Assembly (NCBI GenBank): GCA_014529385.2
Contig: CM043968.1
Location: forward strand, 27,409,013 to 27,473,012
Reading direction: 5' to 3'
Source: Adiantum capillus-veneris
Lineage: Eukaryota; Streptophyta; Polypodiopsida; Polypodiales; Pteridaceae
DNA: 64,000 nt
Below are positions 23,825 to 36,086 of this stretch, in pieces (position 1 is the first letter of the stretch; each line of letters begins with the position of its first letter). The notes beneath the pieces are model-generated. The model made no database searches, was not told the DNA's origin, and was given only the letters and a program-made list of their open reading frames with translations. The translations under genes were made by a program, and so were the position numbers.

Positions 23825-26799
23825 ATGCTAGGAGGACGTAACTCCCAAAACCCTTTGAACGATGCCAAGTTCACTATAATCTTCTTAGAAGGAACAAACT
23901 CTAGGGGAGCCCTAGTTTATTCTAACTATCGGGGACGCAAGTGTATTTGTATAGAAGAAATACCTGCTCAGAGACTGGAGATAATTCGAGTCTATGATGA
24001 TGGAGATAGACTCCGTGATGAAGAGGGGAACCACCAGCTGATAGTTAATAACCCTGAGGATTACAACAGATATGGAGATAATGTGGCAAAAGGAAAAATG
24101 GTCTCGGAAACTCAAGAACCACCTCCAAAAATTGATCGACATGGAGATCTTTTTATGTATGATATAAAAACAACCAGGGTCTCTACCTATAATGATAATG
24201 TAAGAACCCTACCCAAATGAATTAAGCAAAGACAAGGTTCTTTACTTATTCTCTTATGAAATTGAGATGGGGAAGGATATCATTTTTGTTGATAGGTACG
24301 GGCGAGAATACAAACGTATTCTCCCAGAGGAGGTAGAAAAGGCAACAATTCCAGAAACATCAACATATGCCCCGGAAGAAGTTCCAAGGTTCACCTATAT
24401 CCCTAGCAAGTCAACAAATCCATTTTCAGAAGAGTACGACGCAACATCACATTCTAGCCGACAACAGACGTTCAACTACCAGAACCAACAAGCAACCCAA
24501 CCATCATTGCAGGCATGGCTTTGACAAAGTGCGACATTAGAACAGGACCAAAACCAAGATGGTTATCCAGCCGCACGAGGGCTAAGAGATTTACAAGAAC
24601 CACCACTCTATTCACAGTATCAAGGCGAGAGTAAGCCAAAAACTCAAGAGTCGACAGAGCCTGGAAGACAACCCATAGAACGAGCTCGAAGAAATGAACC
24701 AACTCTTGCAAAAACCATCAGAAATTATGGCTTAGGGGCACCTCTAGGAGAGGAACCCTCCCACTACCGAAGGCTAGAGGAGGTTTATCGAGTAGGACGA
24801 GGAGAACCAATGATGAGATTTGTAGACCATCGTAGAATTAGACCTTCTCATGTGCAAAAATGGGTAAACAAGAAATACACGAGAAACATAGATGCTAGGG
24901 ATCATGTAGCAGCCTTTGTGCATGTAATTAGAGCTGAAGAGGTGTTAGACTTCCCAACCCAATTTGCAGGGTTTGGACTTACCCTAGAGGAGGATGCTGC
25001 TACTTGGTTTGACTATGTGGAGCATAGAGACTTTGAGTCTATGGTGGAGGTGTTTGATGAATTTATTGAGGAATTCTCACAAAGGGGGATAGCTCATTAT
25101 ACAGTCTCACAAATCCATAAATTCAAACAGAAAGGGGAATCTGTGTGAAAGGCAGACCTACGACTAAAAAGATATATGAAGTTCTGCCCTGTGGAGGAAA
25201 ACTCAGTCCAGACTTATGCTTATATTTATTCAAGGACTAAGGAACGCAGATCTCCAAAAGGACGTACATATGAAGAGGAGCACAACGTTAAATGAGTTAA
25301 CTAAGGAGGCTCTTTACCTTGTAGACAATTGTGCGGTCTACAAGGAGGGTGAATTCAAGGATCTTGATGACAATTAATCCTCACAACAAAGTGGAAGCAA
25401 GTCCGCTAAGACAACACCGAAAGGAGAAGAAGCTGTAAGCCAGGAGCAGCTTATGGAGGAAGTGCTAAAAAAAATTAATATGTATGCCAAGCCTCAGGCT
25501 AAACATCCAAAGTGGTGTGCTATTGAACAAAAATGGACAAACCATGTGATAGAGGAATGTTATTATAACAAGGGATATGTGAGAGAGCGACCATATGCTC
25601 CCCAAGTTCAGGTAGCATCTCCTCAAATTTCACCGATGCCTAGGTATCAAGCAGACAATCTACCAGGACTGTAGGTGTAGAAAGACCACAACCAGTATTG
25701 GGGCAATAACCACTCCTACCAGGATTACGGCCAGTCAGCATAAGATACACACCAACAGTAAACGAACTAGAAGAGAAGACTTTGGTACCTATGCATACAT
25801 ATTATGAAGATTCCAATGGATATGCTGCAAATTCTGTCTATTATCCATCGGAAGAACCCCCAATGCCAGAACCTTGGAGCATGATGGGAAGTACAGGACC
25901 ACCAACAGCTACACACGCAGCAGGAGAAGGAAGATATAGCTTGGATGAACGAACACTATTATTCATAGCCAACGGAGACATGGGCGGGCAGAGGCATGCA
26001 TACCAACAGAGGAGCTCAAGGAGCACCTCAATAGCCTAAGAGACCCTGCTACAAGTGTGGTGGAGACCATTGGCTAAGAGACTGTCCTCATGATGAAATC
26101 ATTAGAGTCAACTCATATTGCACCGAGTGTGGAATTACTCATTTGATTCCCGATTGCCCTAAGAACCTGAGCAAAGGAGCAAAAACTACTTTGAACATGC
26201 TGGAAGCAGTGCCTTCCAGTGGAGGGTCAGAAAATGAGACAGTAATACCTATTCAGGCAGTGACACGAGCCCAAGCTCAAAGAATGACAAATGAACCCAT
26301 AATTGAAGATCCAAAGACCGATACCCCAAGTGCAGAAATGAAAAATCAGAGAAGCACTTGGAAATCTAGAAAGGCGCGTATGAGAGCCAGGAGAGAACAA
26401 GAGCAAACGGCTCTATCCGAGGAGTTAAAACACACAAAGGATAGATTAAAGCGGTTAGAGGATCTAACTAGTCTAAGCTCACACACTGCGGCAAGCATAG
26501 GGCCCAAGGAAATAGTAGAACCCAAAAGTGAAGAATCAGGAGGATTAGTGCTGGCAGAAAAAGTAAATGAGCAATTAGACACACTTTTAAAAGCATACGA
26601 AGCTAGACTCAAAAACAACCAAACCCAAGAGCAAAGATGGATGACTTATCCATATGCAAAAATAGAAAAACAGAGGTTGGAAATGTGTCGAAAGATGATT
26701 GAAACAACCCAATCCTTGATAGAAAACCCGCTTGGTAAACCTGCAAGTTGGCACGAGGTACCAGCTTCAACCCCTATCAAACCAACTCTAGAGAAATAA
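23825..26799 (+). pseudogene. Element D gag region (capsid and zinc knuckles), fossil
   Basis: Structural polyprotein region that would form the particle. The recognisable gag core lies at about 24830-25370 (QKWVNKKYT, FAGFGLTLEEDAATWFDYVE, EEFSQRGIAHYT), and aligns by eye with residues 180-280 of the B gag. Two zinc knuckles at about 26040-26160 (CYKCGGDHWLRDC, CTECGITHLIPDC) have C-x2-C-x3-H-x4-C spacing, one residue shorter than the usual retroviral form. A basic, coiled-coil-prone segment follows to 26799. Broken, with several interruptions. Confidence 0.85.
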
Positions 26800-27160
26800 G
26801 TAGACACAAAGGAGAGACTCACAACTGCCTCTGAGTCTAGGAGAGAACCTATCATAGTGCCAAATACAACAGATGAGTCAATTGATGGTTTCTAGCCTAA
26901 AACATTGGTAGAAACGGGTAAGGATTGTAATAGTATAGATGACCTGTGGAAGCAAATCCAGGAAGCCAATGAAGCTAACAGGGTGAGCCACCAAATAAAT
27001 AGCACGAGAAAGGAGAAAAATGAGATCTTACCTCCCATTGAAGAATTTGAGGCAAGATCACAAATGGACTTTGATATGCATTCACAAGGGGGAGACCAGC
27101 GTTCAATTAGTTCGGGGCATAGCCAACTAGACTTGCTAAAAACTCTACCCTCAGTTTGAG

Positions 27161-27838
27161 GTGAGAGCAATTCCATCTCAAAGACTTTCTTCCAATAGAG
27201 TGATGGATTCACAAGGGTTGATTGAGTTATTGTCCCACGTTGTGGCATGCACAATCACATTAGCCGAACTCCTGAGGTTACGGCCAACCATGTGGACCAT
27301 CGTCGGCAAATTCTTAGAAAAATTTGGAGTAAAAGACCCCACCTCGAAGCTTCAAGAAGGGATCAAAGAATTGGACAAGCCTCAACTAAACACTAGGCCA
27401 GTACCTTTAAACAAGGTTGGAGAATATTGCGAGGGAGAAGATGGAAATACCACACTACCAGTAGAATTCCAAGGAGTAGTTTCCAAAGCTATTCTTGACA
27501 GTAGAGCAGGAGTGGCTATCACCACCAAGGAAATCTGGAAAAAATGGGAAAAACAGGCTTTGAGAGCTACCAGAATGAAATTGCAAACTGAAAGATGGGT
27601 TCATGGAAAAACCTCTAGGACTTTTAGAAAAAGTAATTGTCACCTCTTGCGGAATCGAGTAGAGCATACATTTGCAATAGTTGATTTCGACAAAAAGAAC
27701 AATTACGAGATCATCTTGGGAAGACCATTCATGAGACAATTAAAGATGGTCCAGGATTGGGGTTACGACTACATATACCTCATACATGGTGAGACTACAA
27801 CCAAAATATACCTAAAATACCATAGTACAAAGGTGTGA
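27161..27838 (+). pseudogene. Element D first retropepsin-like protease domain, fossil
   Basis: Aspartic protease that would process the polyprotein. Flap and fold wording: GVVSKAILDSRAGVAITTKE around the active site and IILGRPFMRQLKMV near the C-terminal strand, followed by WGYDYIYL. It is homologous to B residues about 60-195. The downstream stretch 27839-28588 is an acidic then lysine-rich linker; its first part (EPLEWEHILATLDV) also matches B. It is decayed. Confidence 0.85.
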
Positions 27839-28588
27839 ACTAGACACCAGTGGAACAGTTTGATTCAGGTACATTGGCAAGGTCCGAACTCCTAGCATGG
27901 TTAGGGCAGAAAAAAGCTATGGATGTACGAAGCTTCACATTGTGGGAGCTTAAAAAGAGGGGAATGCATCTTAGAAAGAGCTATTGAGGACAAGGATTAC
28001 ATTCCGGAACCTTTTCTTGAAGATGCCTTAGAACCTCTGGAATGGGAACACATACTAGCAACATTGGATGTCTGAACCATTACAGATAGCCCTACGACAA
28101 AATTTTGCGATAAGGATGGCTATGATGTGCTACCCTATTACATGGTAGGCCTTATACCAGCAAGAGATGAGAATGTAGAGCCACCAGAATAAGAAGAGTT
28201 TTATGACTCCTCTGAGCATCTGGAGTTAAATAACGATGTAGATAACGAGTGTTCAGACAGCTCAGGCGAGCATGGGGAGACAACAGTGAATATCAAGTTT
28301 TATGATTTTGCAAATCAACACCCTAGACGCCAGGAACGCTACAGAAAAGAAAATAGAAAACAAAATTAGAGAGAACCTAATGCCCAGGATAAAAGATAAA
28401 ACTCACTATCTAATGCTTGTCAAGATAGAGGATTGTGTAAAAGACCAAATATCAAGAAGATTCTCAAGAGTTCGAAGAGAAAGGACGCGTGAGGAAAAAA
28501 AACAAGCACGGAAGACTAAAACAGAAACAAATAAAAAAAATCTCAACAATCAAAACAGGAAAAAACAAAAGATCCAGAATGGACCAAA

Positions 28589-29797
28589 ATGGAGCGTAAA
28601 AAGAAATACCAAGAACTAAAACGGTCGTCACGAGAGGTATGGACTACGGAGGGAGAAAGTGACGGTAAGGAAGAGTCAGAAAAACGAAACATGGATGTAC
28701 CATCCCACTATAAAAAATTCACCATCCACGACAAAAAAATCATAATGACACCACCAATAAGGGAAAGAATAAACCAGGAATCTTACGATGGACCGGAAAA
28801 TGCAAAACGGATAGGCCTCGTTGCGCCAGGTGAAGAGCCTCAGCCTGTCTATATAGCAACTAATTTGGAACTTGAAGAAGAAGAACTGCTAACACAACTT
28901 CTCAGGAAGTATAAAGATGTGTTTGCATGGTCCTACAAAGACCTCAAAGGAGTTGATCCATCGATATGCCAACATACAATTCCGTTGAAATCAGATGCCA
29001 AACCTAGCAAACAATGTCCTTACACATATAATGACACATTTGCTAAACGAATCAAAGAGGAGATTGACAAGCTGATGGATGCTGAATTAATCTATGAAAT
29101 CAAGCATACAGATTGGGTGTCACCCATTGTAGTTGTCCCCAAAAAGAACGGAAAGCTGCGTGTGTGTGTGAACCTCAAAAAAATGAACGCAGCCACAATA
29201 AGGGATAATTATCCCTTGCCGATCACTGAACATGTGCTTGAGAGGGTGGTTGGAAAACGGGCTTATTCCTTTCTAGATGGGTTTTCAGGGTATAACCAAT
29301 TGGCAATTGCAATAGAGGATCAACATAAAACAGCATTTGCCATAGAGTGGGGAATATATGCATATAGACTTATGCCTTTTGGCCTAACCAATGCCCCAGC
29401 TACCTTCCAAAGGTTAATGACTCGTGCGTTCAAAGAATACCTGAGAATATTCTTAGAAATATATATGGATGATCTCTGTGTCCACTCTCTTCTACGAGAA
29501 GAACATATTGACCATTTACAAAAGGTATTTGAGAAGTGCAGAACATATCGAATCTGTCTCAACCCGGAAAAGTGCATTTTTATGGTTAGGCAAGGCCGCA
29601 TCTTAGGACATATTATCTCAAGAAATGGCATAACCACTGACCTAGACAAAATAAGAGTCATAGTAGACTTGCCCAGGCCTACTAATGCCAAACAAGTACA
29701 ATCCTTCATGGGACACTGCGGATATTATCGAAGATTCATATATATGTATGCAGTCATTGCACAACCTCTGTATCGTTTATTAGTCAATTTCGACTAG
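28589..29797 (+). pseudogene. Element D reverse transcriptase domain, fossil
   Basis: RT core with all main motifs visible: WVSPIVVVPKKNGKLRVCVN, AYSFLDGFSGYNQLAIA, YRLMPFGLTNAPATFQRLM, and the catalytic IYMDDLCVHS (YMDD). Then GRILGHIISRNGI and SFMGHCGYYRRFI, typical of Ty3/gypsy. This stretch is a long open frame, but its neighbours are interrupted. Confidence 0.95.
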
Positions 29798-29807
29798 ACT
29801 GAGGAGT

Positions 29808-30417
29808 GTGAAACTTCATTCCAAAAGCTTAACAAAAACCTTGTATCAGCGCCTGTACTTAAAGCACCAGATTGTAAAAATATATTCCATGTTCACATTG
29901 ATGCATCTGCATATGCAATTGGGAGTATTCTGGCTCAACCTGGAGACGGAACAATGGATTTCTAGTTTGTTATGTGAGCCGACAGCTAAATAGTGCAGAA
30001 AAGAACTACACCACCATTGAAAGAGAGGGATTAGGAATGATTTATTATGTAAAGAAATTTCGGCATTACTTGCTCGCAAACAAATTTGTGTTCTTCACAG
30101 ATTATCAAGCTCTTTTGTATCTAGTAAATAAACCATGCAATACTAGAAGAATTGTACACTGGTTTATTCTATTGCTAGAGTTTGAATTCACAGTGGTAGT
30201 AAAAAAGGGTAAAACTCATCTACGGACGGATCATCTTTCAAGGCTGCAAAATGGGGAAGCTCCTGAAGGAGTAGACGATGACATACCTGATGCTTATCTT
30301 TTCAATATTGAAATGATACCCAAATGGTCTCACGAAATTGTTAGCATTATTTTCTTTGGAGGTAGATTTGATAACAAGGAAGATAGATCCAAACAACAAA
30401 CATTTCGACAAACATAA
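29808..30417 (+). pseudogene. Element D RNase H domain, fossil
   Basis: Degrades the RNA of the RNA/DNA hybrid. Visible: VSRQLNSAEKNYTTIEREGL, KKFRHYLLANKFVFFTDYQA, LLEFEFTVVVKKGKTHLRTD-HLSRL. These match the RNase H that follows RT in gypsy elements. Interrupted. Confidence 0.9.
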
Positions 30418-30745
30418 AACTTTCAGTTGATTGCAGGACGACTGTACCATCTAGGCTCGGACCAAATTCTACGATTATGTATAAATCCAGAGGAATTCTA
30501 GTGTTATCTTGAAGAAGCACACATCGAGGATTGTGCATTTCATTGTTCAACAATGAAAACAAACCAAAGACTGAAACAATTACGAGTTTATTGGCCAACT
30601 ATGTATGCTGACACACATGCTTATGTTAACAATTGTACTATATATAGTGCCAAACAACCGGTGGATCACGTGACATTGTTTCAGGTAAACATTGCACCTG
30701 AATGGAGTCAATATATCATTGATTTCTTAACAACAAGGACATTTC

Positions 30746-32060
30746 TTGAAACATAACAAAAGCGCGAAAAAGGGCTATAGAGCTGGAGGCTCGCGACTTA
30801 ATTTAATTGGAAATCAACTCTACAAGCGAGGAAAGGACAATCAACTTAGAATCTATGCAAGTGAAAGCGAATATCTATTGATTCTAGAACACGCACATGG
30901 AGGAATAAGTGGAGGCCATTTTTCGGGATATAAGACGGCCAAAATTGTCTTAACCGCACGAATATGGTGGCCTACATTGCACATGGATTGTGAGGAGTTT
31001 GTAAAGCATTGTGACGCATGTCAGCACACTAAGGTGCCAATAAAGAGAGATGAGATGCCACTACGGCCAATGATGGGAGCACGGGCATTTGCAAAATGGG
31101 ACATTGATTTTGTGGGGCCTATTTCACCCCCTCCATATCGCACCCATACCCAATATATCATTGTGGCTACGGACTATCTCACAAAATGGACGGAAGCCAA
31201 GGCAACACAAAAAGCAGACGCAAGAACCACTGCACAATTTTTGTATGAGAATGTCTTTGTACGATACGGATTACCAATAGAAATTGTCAGTGATCTAGGA
31301 ACACATTTTCTTAACGAAGTCATTGAATATCTGCTAAAGGAAATCATGGTCATACATAGAAAATCTGCTCCATATCATCCACAGGCAAATGGACAAGCTG
31401 AGGCCACAAATAAAACACTATGTACTGTTTTGACTAAAATTGTGTCAGAGTCAAGGACAGACTGAGATCAGCAGTTACACTCAACAATATGGGCATACAA
31501 GGTAGCTAACAAAACATCAATCAAAACAACACCGTACAACATGGTGTTTGGTATAAACGCTATATTACCCATAGAGTTTTTAGTTCCAACTCTACGAGTA
31601 GCGAAATGCTTAGAATGGACAGGGCATGAGCTCTCTTCAAGAATAGATGATCTTGAAAAGCTAGATGAACTTCGACTGAGAGCTGTAGCTTTGATCTATA
31701 CTAAAAAGAGAAGAAAAAAAGAGTTTTTTGACAAGCATGTGTGTACGAAAGAGTTCAAAACAGGTGATTATGTACTTGTTTATACTTTGAAGCAACATGC
31801 CAAGAAACTTAAAAAGCGAGGGATGGGACCCTTTGTGATTAGTGACTTATCGCAAAGTGGAGCTGTCAAACTTGCTACATTGGCAAGAGAAGAAATGCCA
31901 AACTGGATTAGTGGGTGTCGGTTAAAAAAGTATCATTTACCACTAACACATGATATGTTTCAACAAATACATCAAGAAAAACAACGGATGAAGGAGAAAC
32001 AGAGAATACGAGAAGAAGCCCAAGCAGAAGCAAAAGAACGCATTGCAAATAGAAGGCTTC
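30746..32060 (+). pseudogene. Element D integrase, fossil
   Basis: HHCC zinc domain (LEHAHGGISGGHFSG ... HCDACQ), then a DDE core: WDIDFVGPISPPP, ATDYLTKWTEAKA, EIVSDLGTHFLNEV, and APYHPQANGQAEATNK. The C-terminal part has GINAILPIEF and KTGDYVLVYTLKQ. A highly charged coiled-coil-like segment (QQIHQEKQRMKEKQRIREEA) bridges to the second protease-like domain. Interrupted in a few places. Confidence 0.93.
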
Positions 32061-32089
32061 TACGACGACAACAACAAAGTGGATCACCG

Positions 32090-32449
32090 TTGCAAATAAA
32101 TGCTATTCAATTAACGAATTTTGGTGAAGACACAGTGGAACCAATAATTGCAGTCAAAGTGGGTAGCAATCAAGTTGAATCGACATCATTGCTTGATTCT
32201 GGAGCTCAAGTAAATCTGATCTCTTATAGATTATATAAACAGCTCAAGCCCAAAGATCACCTACATTCTACTCCACAAGTGCTGGAAAGTAGTACATCAC
32301 ATTCACTAGGAACATTGGGATGGACTATATTGCATGTACAAATACATCAATATATTTACCCCCACAAGTTTTACGTGGTTGAGGATGCGAGCACACTACA
32401 CCCCATGCTGCTGGGACAACCTTGCAGAAAGAGTATAATGTGCAGATAG
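32090..32449 (+). pseudogene. Element D second retropepsin-like domain, downstream of integrase, fossil
   Basis: Reads VKVGSNQVESTSLLDSGAQV, NLISYRLYKQLKPKD and ASTLHPMLLGQPC. It has the DSGA active-site signature, the following hydrophobic strand and a late LLGQP strand, as in retropepsins. Its place after integrase is unusual, because the normal protease of this element is upstream of RT (27161-27838). A degenerate counterpart exists in B around residue 525. It could be a duplicate or a captured protease. Confidence 0.8.
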
Positions 32450-33062
32450 ATTGGAATTCAGATACAGTCAAAATTCAGCATGCACAAGAACAACAGGTGG
32501 TAGCCTTTGCTCAGCAAACCCAGAAGAACTAGATGACAACACCACAATCACTGGATAAAGAACCAAAAGGATGGGTGCCACTAAAGAACAACACGATACC
32601 CATGGAGAACAACCAGGGATCTGCCAACCATGTTCACTACAAAAATAAGACAACACAGACCACAGTGAATAGATCAAGGTTAGCAACACACGAAAAACAA
32701 GTATGGGTGCGGAAGGATAGAGGTGACATGGCATACAAACCACAATACAACAACAGAAGTCAACAGAAGAACACAGTTCAACCAACAACCACAGGAATAA
32801 AAAAGATATGGATCCCAAAGAGAATGCTCAGTAACAACTTAAATGTGACTCGTATATGGGTCCCGTAACCAAAGCAACAGGAACTCCCTTTAGTACAAGC
32901 AACACCAACATGCAGACACACACTACATATGAAACCGGCAAACCGATCTATGTGGGTGCCGATCAGCAGAACAACAATGACGACCACGGACGTGGAAATA
33001 AACCTACAAAAACCTCCAAAAAAGCTACAAATGGCAAGCAAAAGAGAAAAAGTCTAGGCTAA
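32450..33062 (+). pseudogene. Element D basic tail with W-[VI]-x-K repeats, fossil
   Basis: A Gln, Asn and Lys-rich stretch with repeated short motifs: GWVPLKN, QVWVRKD, KIWIPKRM, RIWVP. The same style of repeat closes the B protease ORF (PIWIQSQ, DIWVNKPK, QVWVMKSK) and 43055-43441 (TMWVPKSA). Function unknown; a nucleic-acid-binding role is only a guess from charge. Broken. Confidence 0.65.
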
Positions 33063-34989
33063 TTCAGCCACGACAATTGTCTCCATGGAGACAACCACGA
33101 CCATATCGACGGTCGCGGCAAACCAAGCGACTTTTGCAAGAAAGACGATCAAACAGAGAGCTGTAGAGTTACAAATTTTACTTGCAAAGAAAATTCGGCA
33201 ACCAAATCAACAAAAAACAGGAAACCTTCACGTCGAATGCCAATAAGCATCTTGCTTATTCCCTCCTCTCGCACAACATTGATTTTTCCATGCATTGACT
33301 GAGTATGCATCAAATAGGGCCACATTACAAGGCCGTGCATTAGCACAATTTTTAACCTATACACTGCACATACTCCGAGGTGATACCTTGTTGTTCGGGA
33401 GGACTCCGACTAGGAGGGGGGGAGGCATTCTCAATACGGACCCAATGAAGGTAAAAAGAGCAAAAAAGGGCATGGTTTTTGACTATTTTGAAGGGTTTTT
33501 GTTTGATTGCAAAATTTCTTGAACTAAGCTAAGTACATATGCCATTATACAGCACGAATCTACAAGTATATGGGGCCAAACGCCAAATCAGGCCCCTAAG
33601 TGTGTGTATATATGTAAAAATAGCCATTTTTCGGGCAAAATATTGATAAAACAGGGAAATCCGGCCATAAAAATTGCATGTGAGTGTATATAGTGTTTTG
33701 CAGTGATGTTTTGAGTTATTATGATTTTTGGGGATTTTTTGGGTTTAATTTGCTATTTTCTTTTTAATTTTACTAATTATCGGCACACAAACTTCAAAAA
33801 TACAAAAAGCAGGTGAAATACAGTCGTAATAAAAAACAAAAAATATGGGAATAATTGGTGACTATAGGACAACCTATGGTACAATGGGGGTGCAGTTATG
33901 TGAATGGAGCGGAAGGCGCGTGTTGGCCAGATTTTGACCGAAATGTCAAATTTCTCGGAAACTGGGAAAACGGAGTCCAAATCAAGAACTTTTTGAGCCT
34001 AACCCGCATCTCCCAAGAAGTTGGGAGCACATGTCAAATTTCATAGAAAATGGTTTGGGGAACCCCATTATAAGATTTTTTCACTTCACTTAGAGCTCAT
34101 TTCTACTATTTCCTTTTTGAGAGAGAGCTCTTGCCACCTAGAGTGAACCGGACTTCCAGCTGCTTCTACGATGCGCACGACCACCCGACATGCTCCATAT
34201 ATGAGAGGTAGACTCACCACCTTGAGCTTTTCATGTATGTTTGATGTCTTATCGCAAAAACTAGTGTAGGGTTCACACGGGAAACGGGCAGTAGAGACCT
34301 ATAGGTAGAGGTGGCCGCCTAACGGCTAACCCAAAAGCAATAAGGCTTCATCGGTGGTTTACCATAGCATAGGAGACCACTCTTGAATACACAAAGGCGG
34401 CAAAAAACCAATGGGAAAATCCCTAACTGCTAGAGCCCTGCAAGAGGCCACCAAGTGGTAAATCGATGGAAAGTCGCCCAAATGCTACCAAAACTCATGG
34501 GTAGGAGCATCTCGACATGCTCTACAAGGCTATATAGCACACATGGCCATAAGGCGACCCGAAGCGAGACTCCGAAGCGAGACTAAGCTTCAGAAACGGC
34601 ATCAGACACACAAAGCGCCAACTAACTCTCACGGCCAAACCGGATGTCCGTTTGCCACCAAACTTCACGAGCGGCTTGCCTAGACCATCAACAACCAAGT
34701 CTTATGCTGGTATACCACCACAAATCATCAACAGCATGCAAACGCAACCACGGGCATTTCCAGAGCGACAAATTGCCAAACGGAGCTCCGGTGAAGCCAA
34801 AGCCAACAAAAACCATACGGCAAGGATCCCCAAGGAACCATGAAGCTATAGAGACTAACATCAAGAAATTTCATCTTGCCAAAAAGCACTCCAAGAGTCA
34901 GAAAACGGCTCAGAGGCTCTGAAATCCAAACAGAGAGTTTCTATCTATCTTTTTGACTTTTTTATTGAAATAGGGCTTAAAGGGGACTC
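33063..34989 (+). other. Element D non-coding stretch downstream of pol
   Basis: No conserved domain or repeat partner that I can see. Includes a pyrimidine/purine patch near 34120 and short open frames with no supporting features. Confidence 0.6.
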
Positions 34990-36060
34990 AAGGGGGCTCA
35001 GGGCATGTACCAGTAGAATTTCTCATAAAAAATTCATCAGGAGACATCCTACGCGTAGGATGTCTCAAGGCCATGTTTGGGAACCAAACTCAAAATCTCA
35101 TCTCATACACAACTTTTGCTTAGCTTATACATGCTAGCCATCAAGTTTCATCACATTTGGACAAGAGTTCACCTCATATGCATCAAAAAACGGAAACACA
35201 TAGCATAGAGCCAATAATGGGTCATAGACCTACCAAAACTAGTCCAAATCACATGAAACTTTCACAATATACTCATTAGCTCATTGCCAAGCTAACTATG
35301 GGGTCAGATATGAAAATTAATGAAATAGACATCCTACGCGTAGGATGTCTAAATGACCTTTTTGACCTCCAATTAGTGTTTTTGAGTTCCAGATATCTTT
35401 ATTACATCTTCACAAGCTCATGTATCAAATTTCAATCCATACCCATCACATTTGGCCCCCAAAACCTCCAAGATGCACTTTTTGAGCCTAAAAACACTAC
35501 ACATGCTCTTAACAACACCAATGCTTATCCAAATCAAAATCTAAGAGCAGGGCCATGTTCTACATGCTAAGGGCTACCCACAGAACCAAATTCAAGTCAT
35601 TCTGAGAAAATAGACATCCTACGTGTAGGATGTCTCCAATGTCATATTGACCTTCTATGCAGGAATTGACTTCATGGGAGCCTTTTACATTGTATAAGAA
35701 GTCTATATATCAAATTTCAACCCAATTGAATATCATTTGCCACCTGTTTAGGACATCCTACCCAATTTGTGAGCCAAAAGCCTAAATCTGCTCAAAATTG
35801 CACTTTTTGATGTTCAAACCAAATTCCAAGTACATAGCCATGTTGCACAGGTCAAGGGCCACAAGCCTGTCAAGTTTCACCAAAATCAGAGAAGGTAGAC
35901 ATCCTACGCGTAGGATGTCTACATGATTATTTTTCAGCCAAAAATCTATTGTGGGCACATGCAGGGTTTCCTTAGTCCGTTTTGAGTTCTTATTTCAATT
36001 TTCAAGTCATTTGGGTAGTCAGAACTCAGTTTATCGGCTAAACTGTAAAAAACGCTAACT
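34990..36060 (+). repeat. Element D 3' palindrome array, 285-bp spacing
   Basis: Four 24-bp palindromes (AGACATCCTACG and its reverse complement; one carries a single central change) lie at 35042-35065, 35327-35350, 35612-35635 and 35897-35920, each exactly 285 bp apart. A degenerate half-site (GGACATCCTACCC at about 35751) lies near the midpoint of the last interval. The sequence between sites is only weakly similar from one interval to the next. Confidence 0.92.
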
Positions 36061-36086
36061 TTGGACTACTGAGTGCAACAGGATCC

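Noticed and set aside
34644-35570. Two moderate open frames between pol and the extra ORFs of element D
   Set aside because: Overlapping frames with no domain, and the second runs across two palindrome sites; most likely chance.
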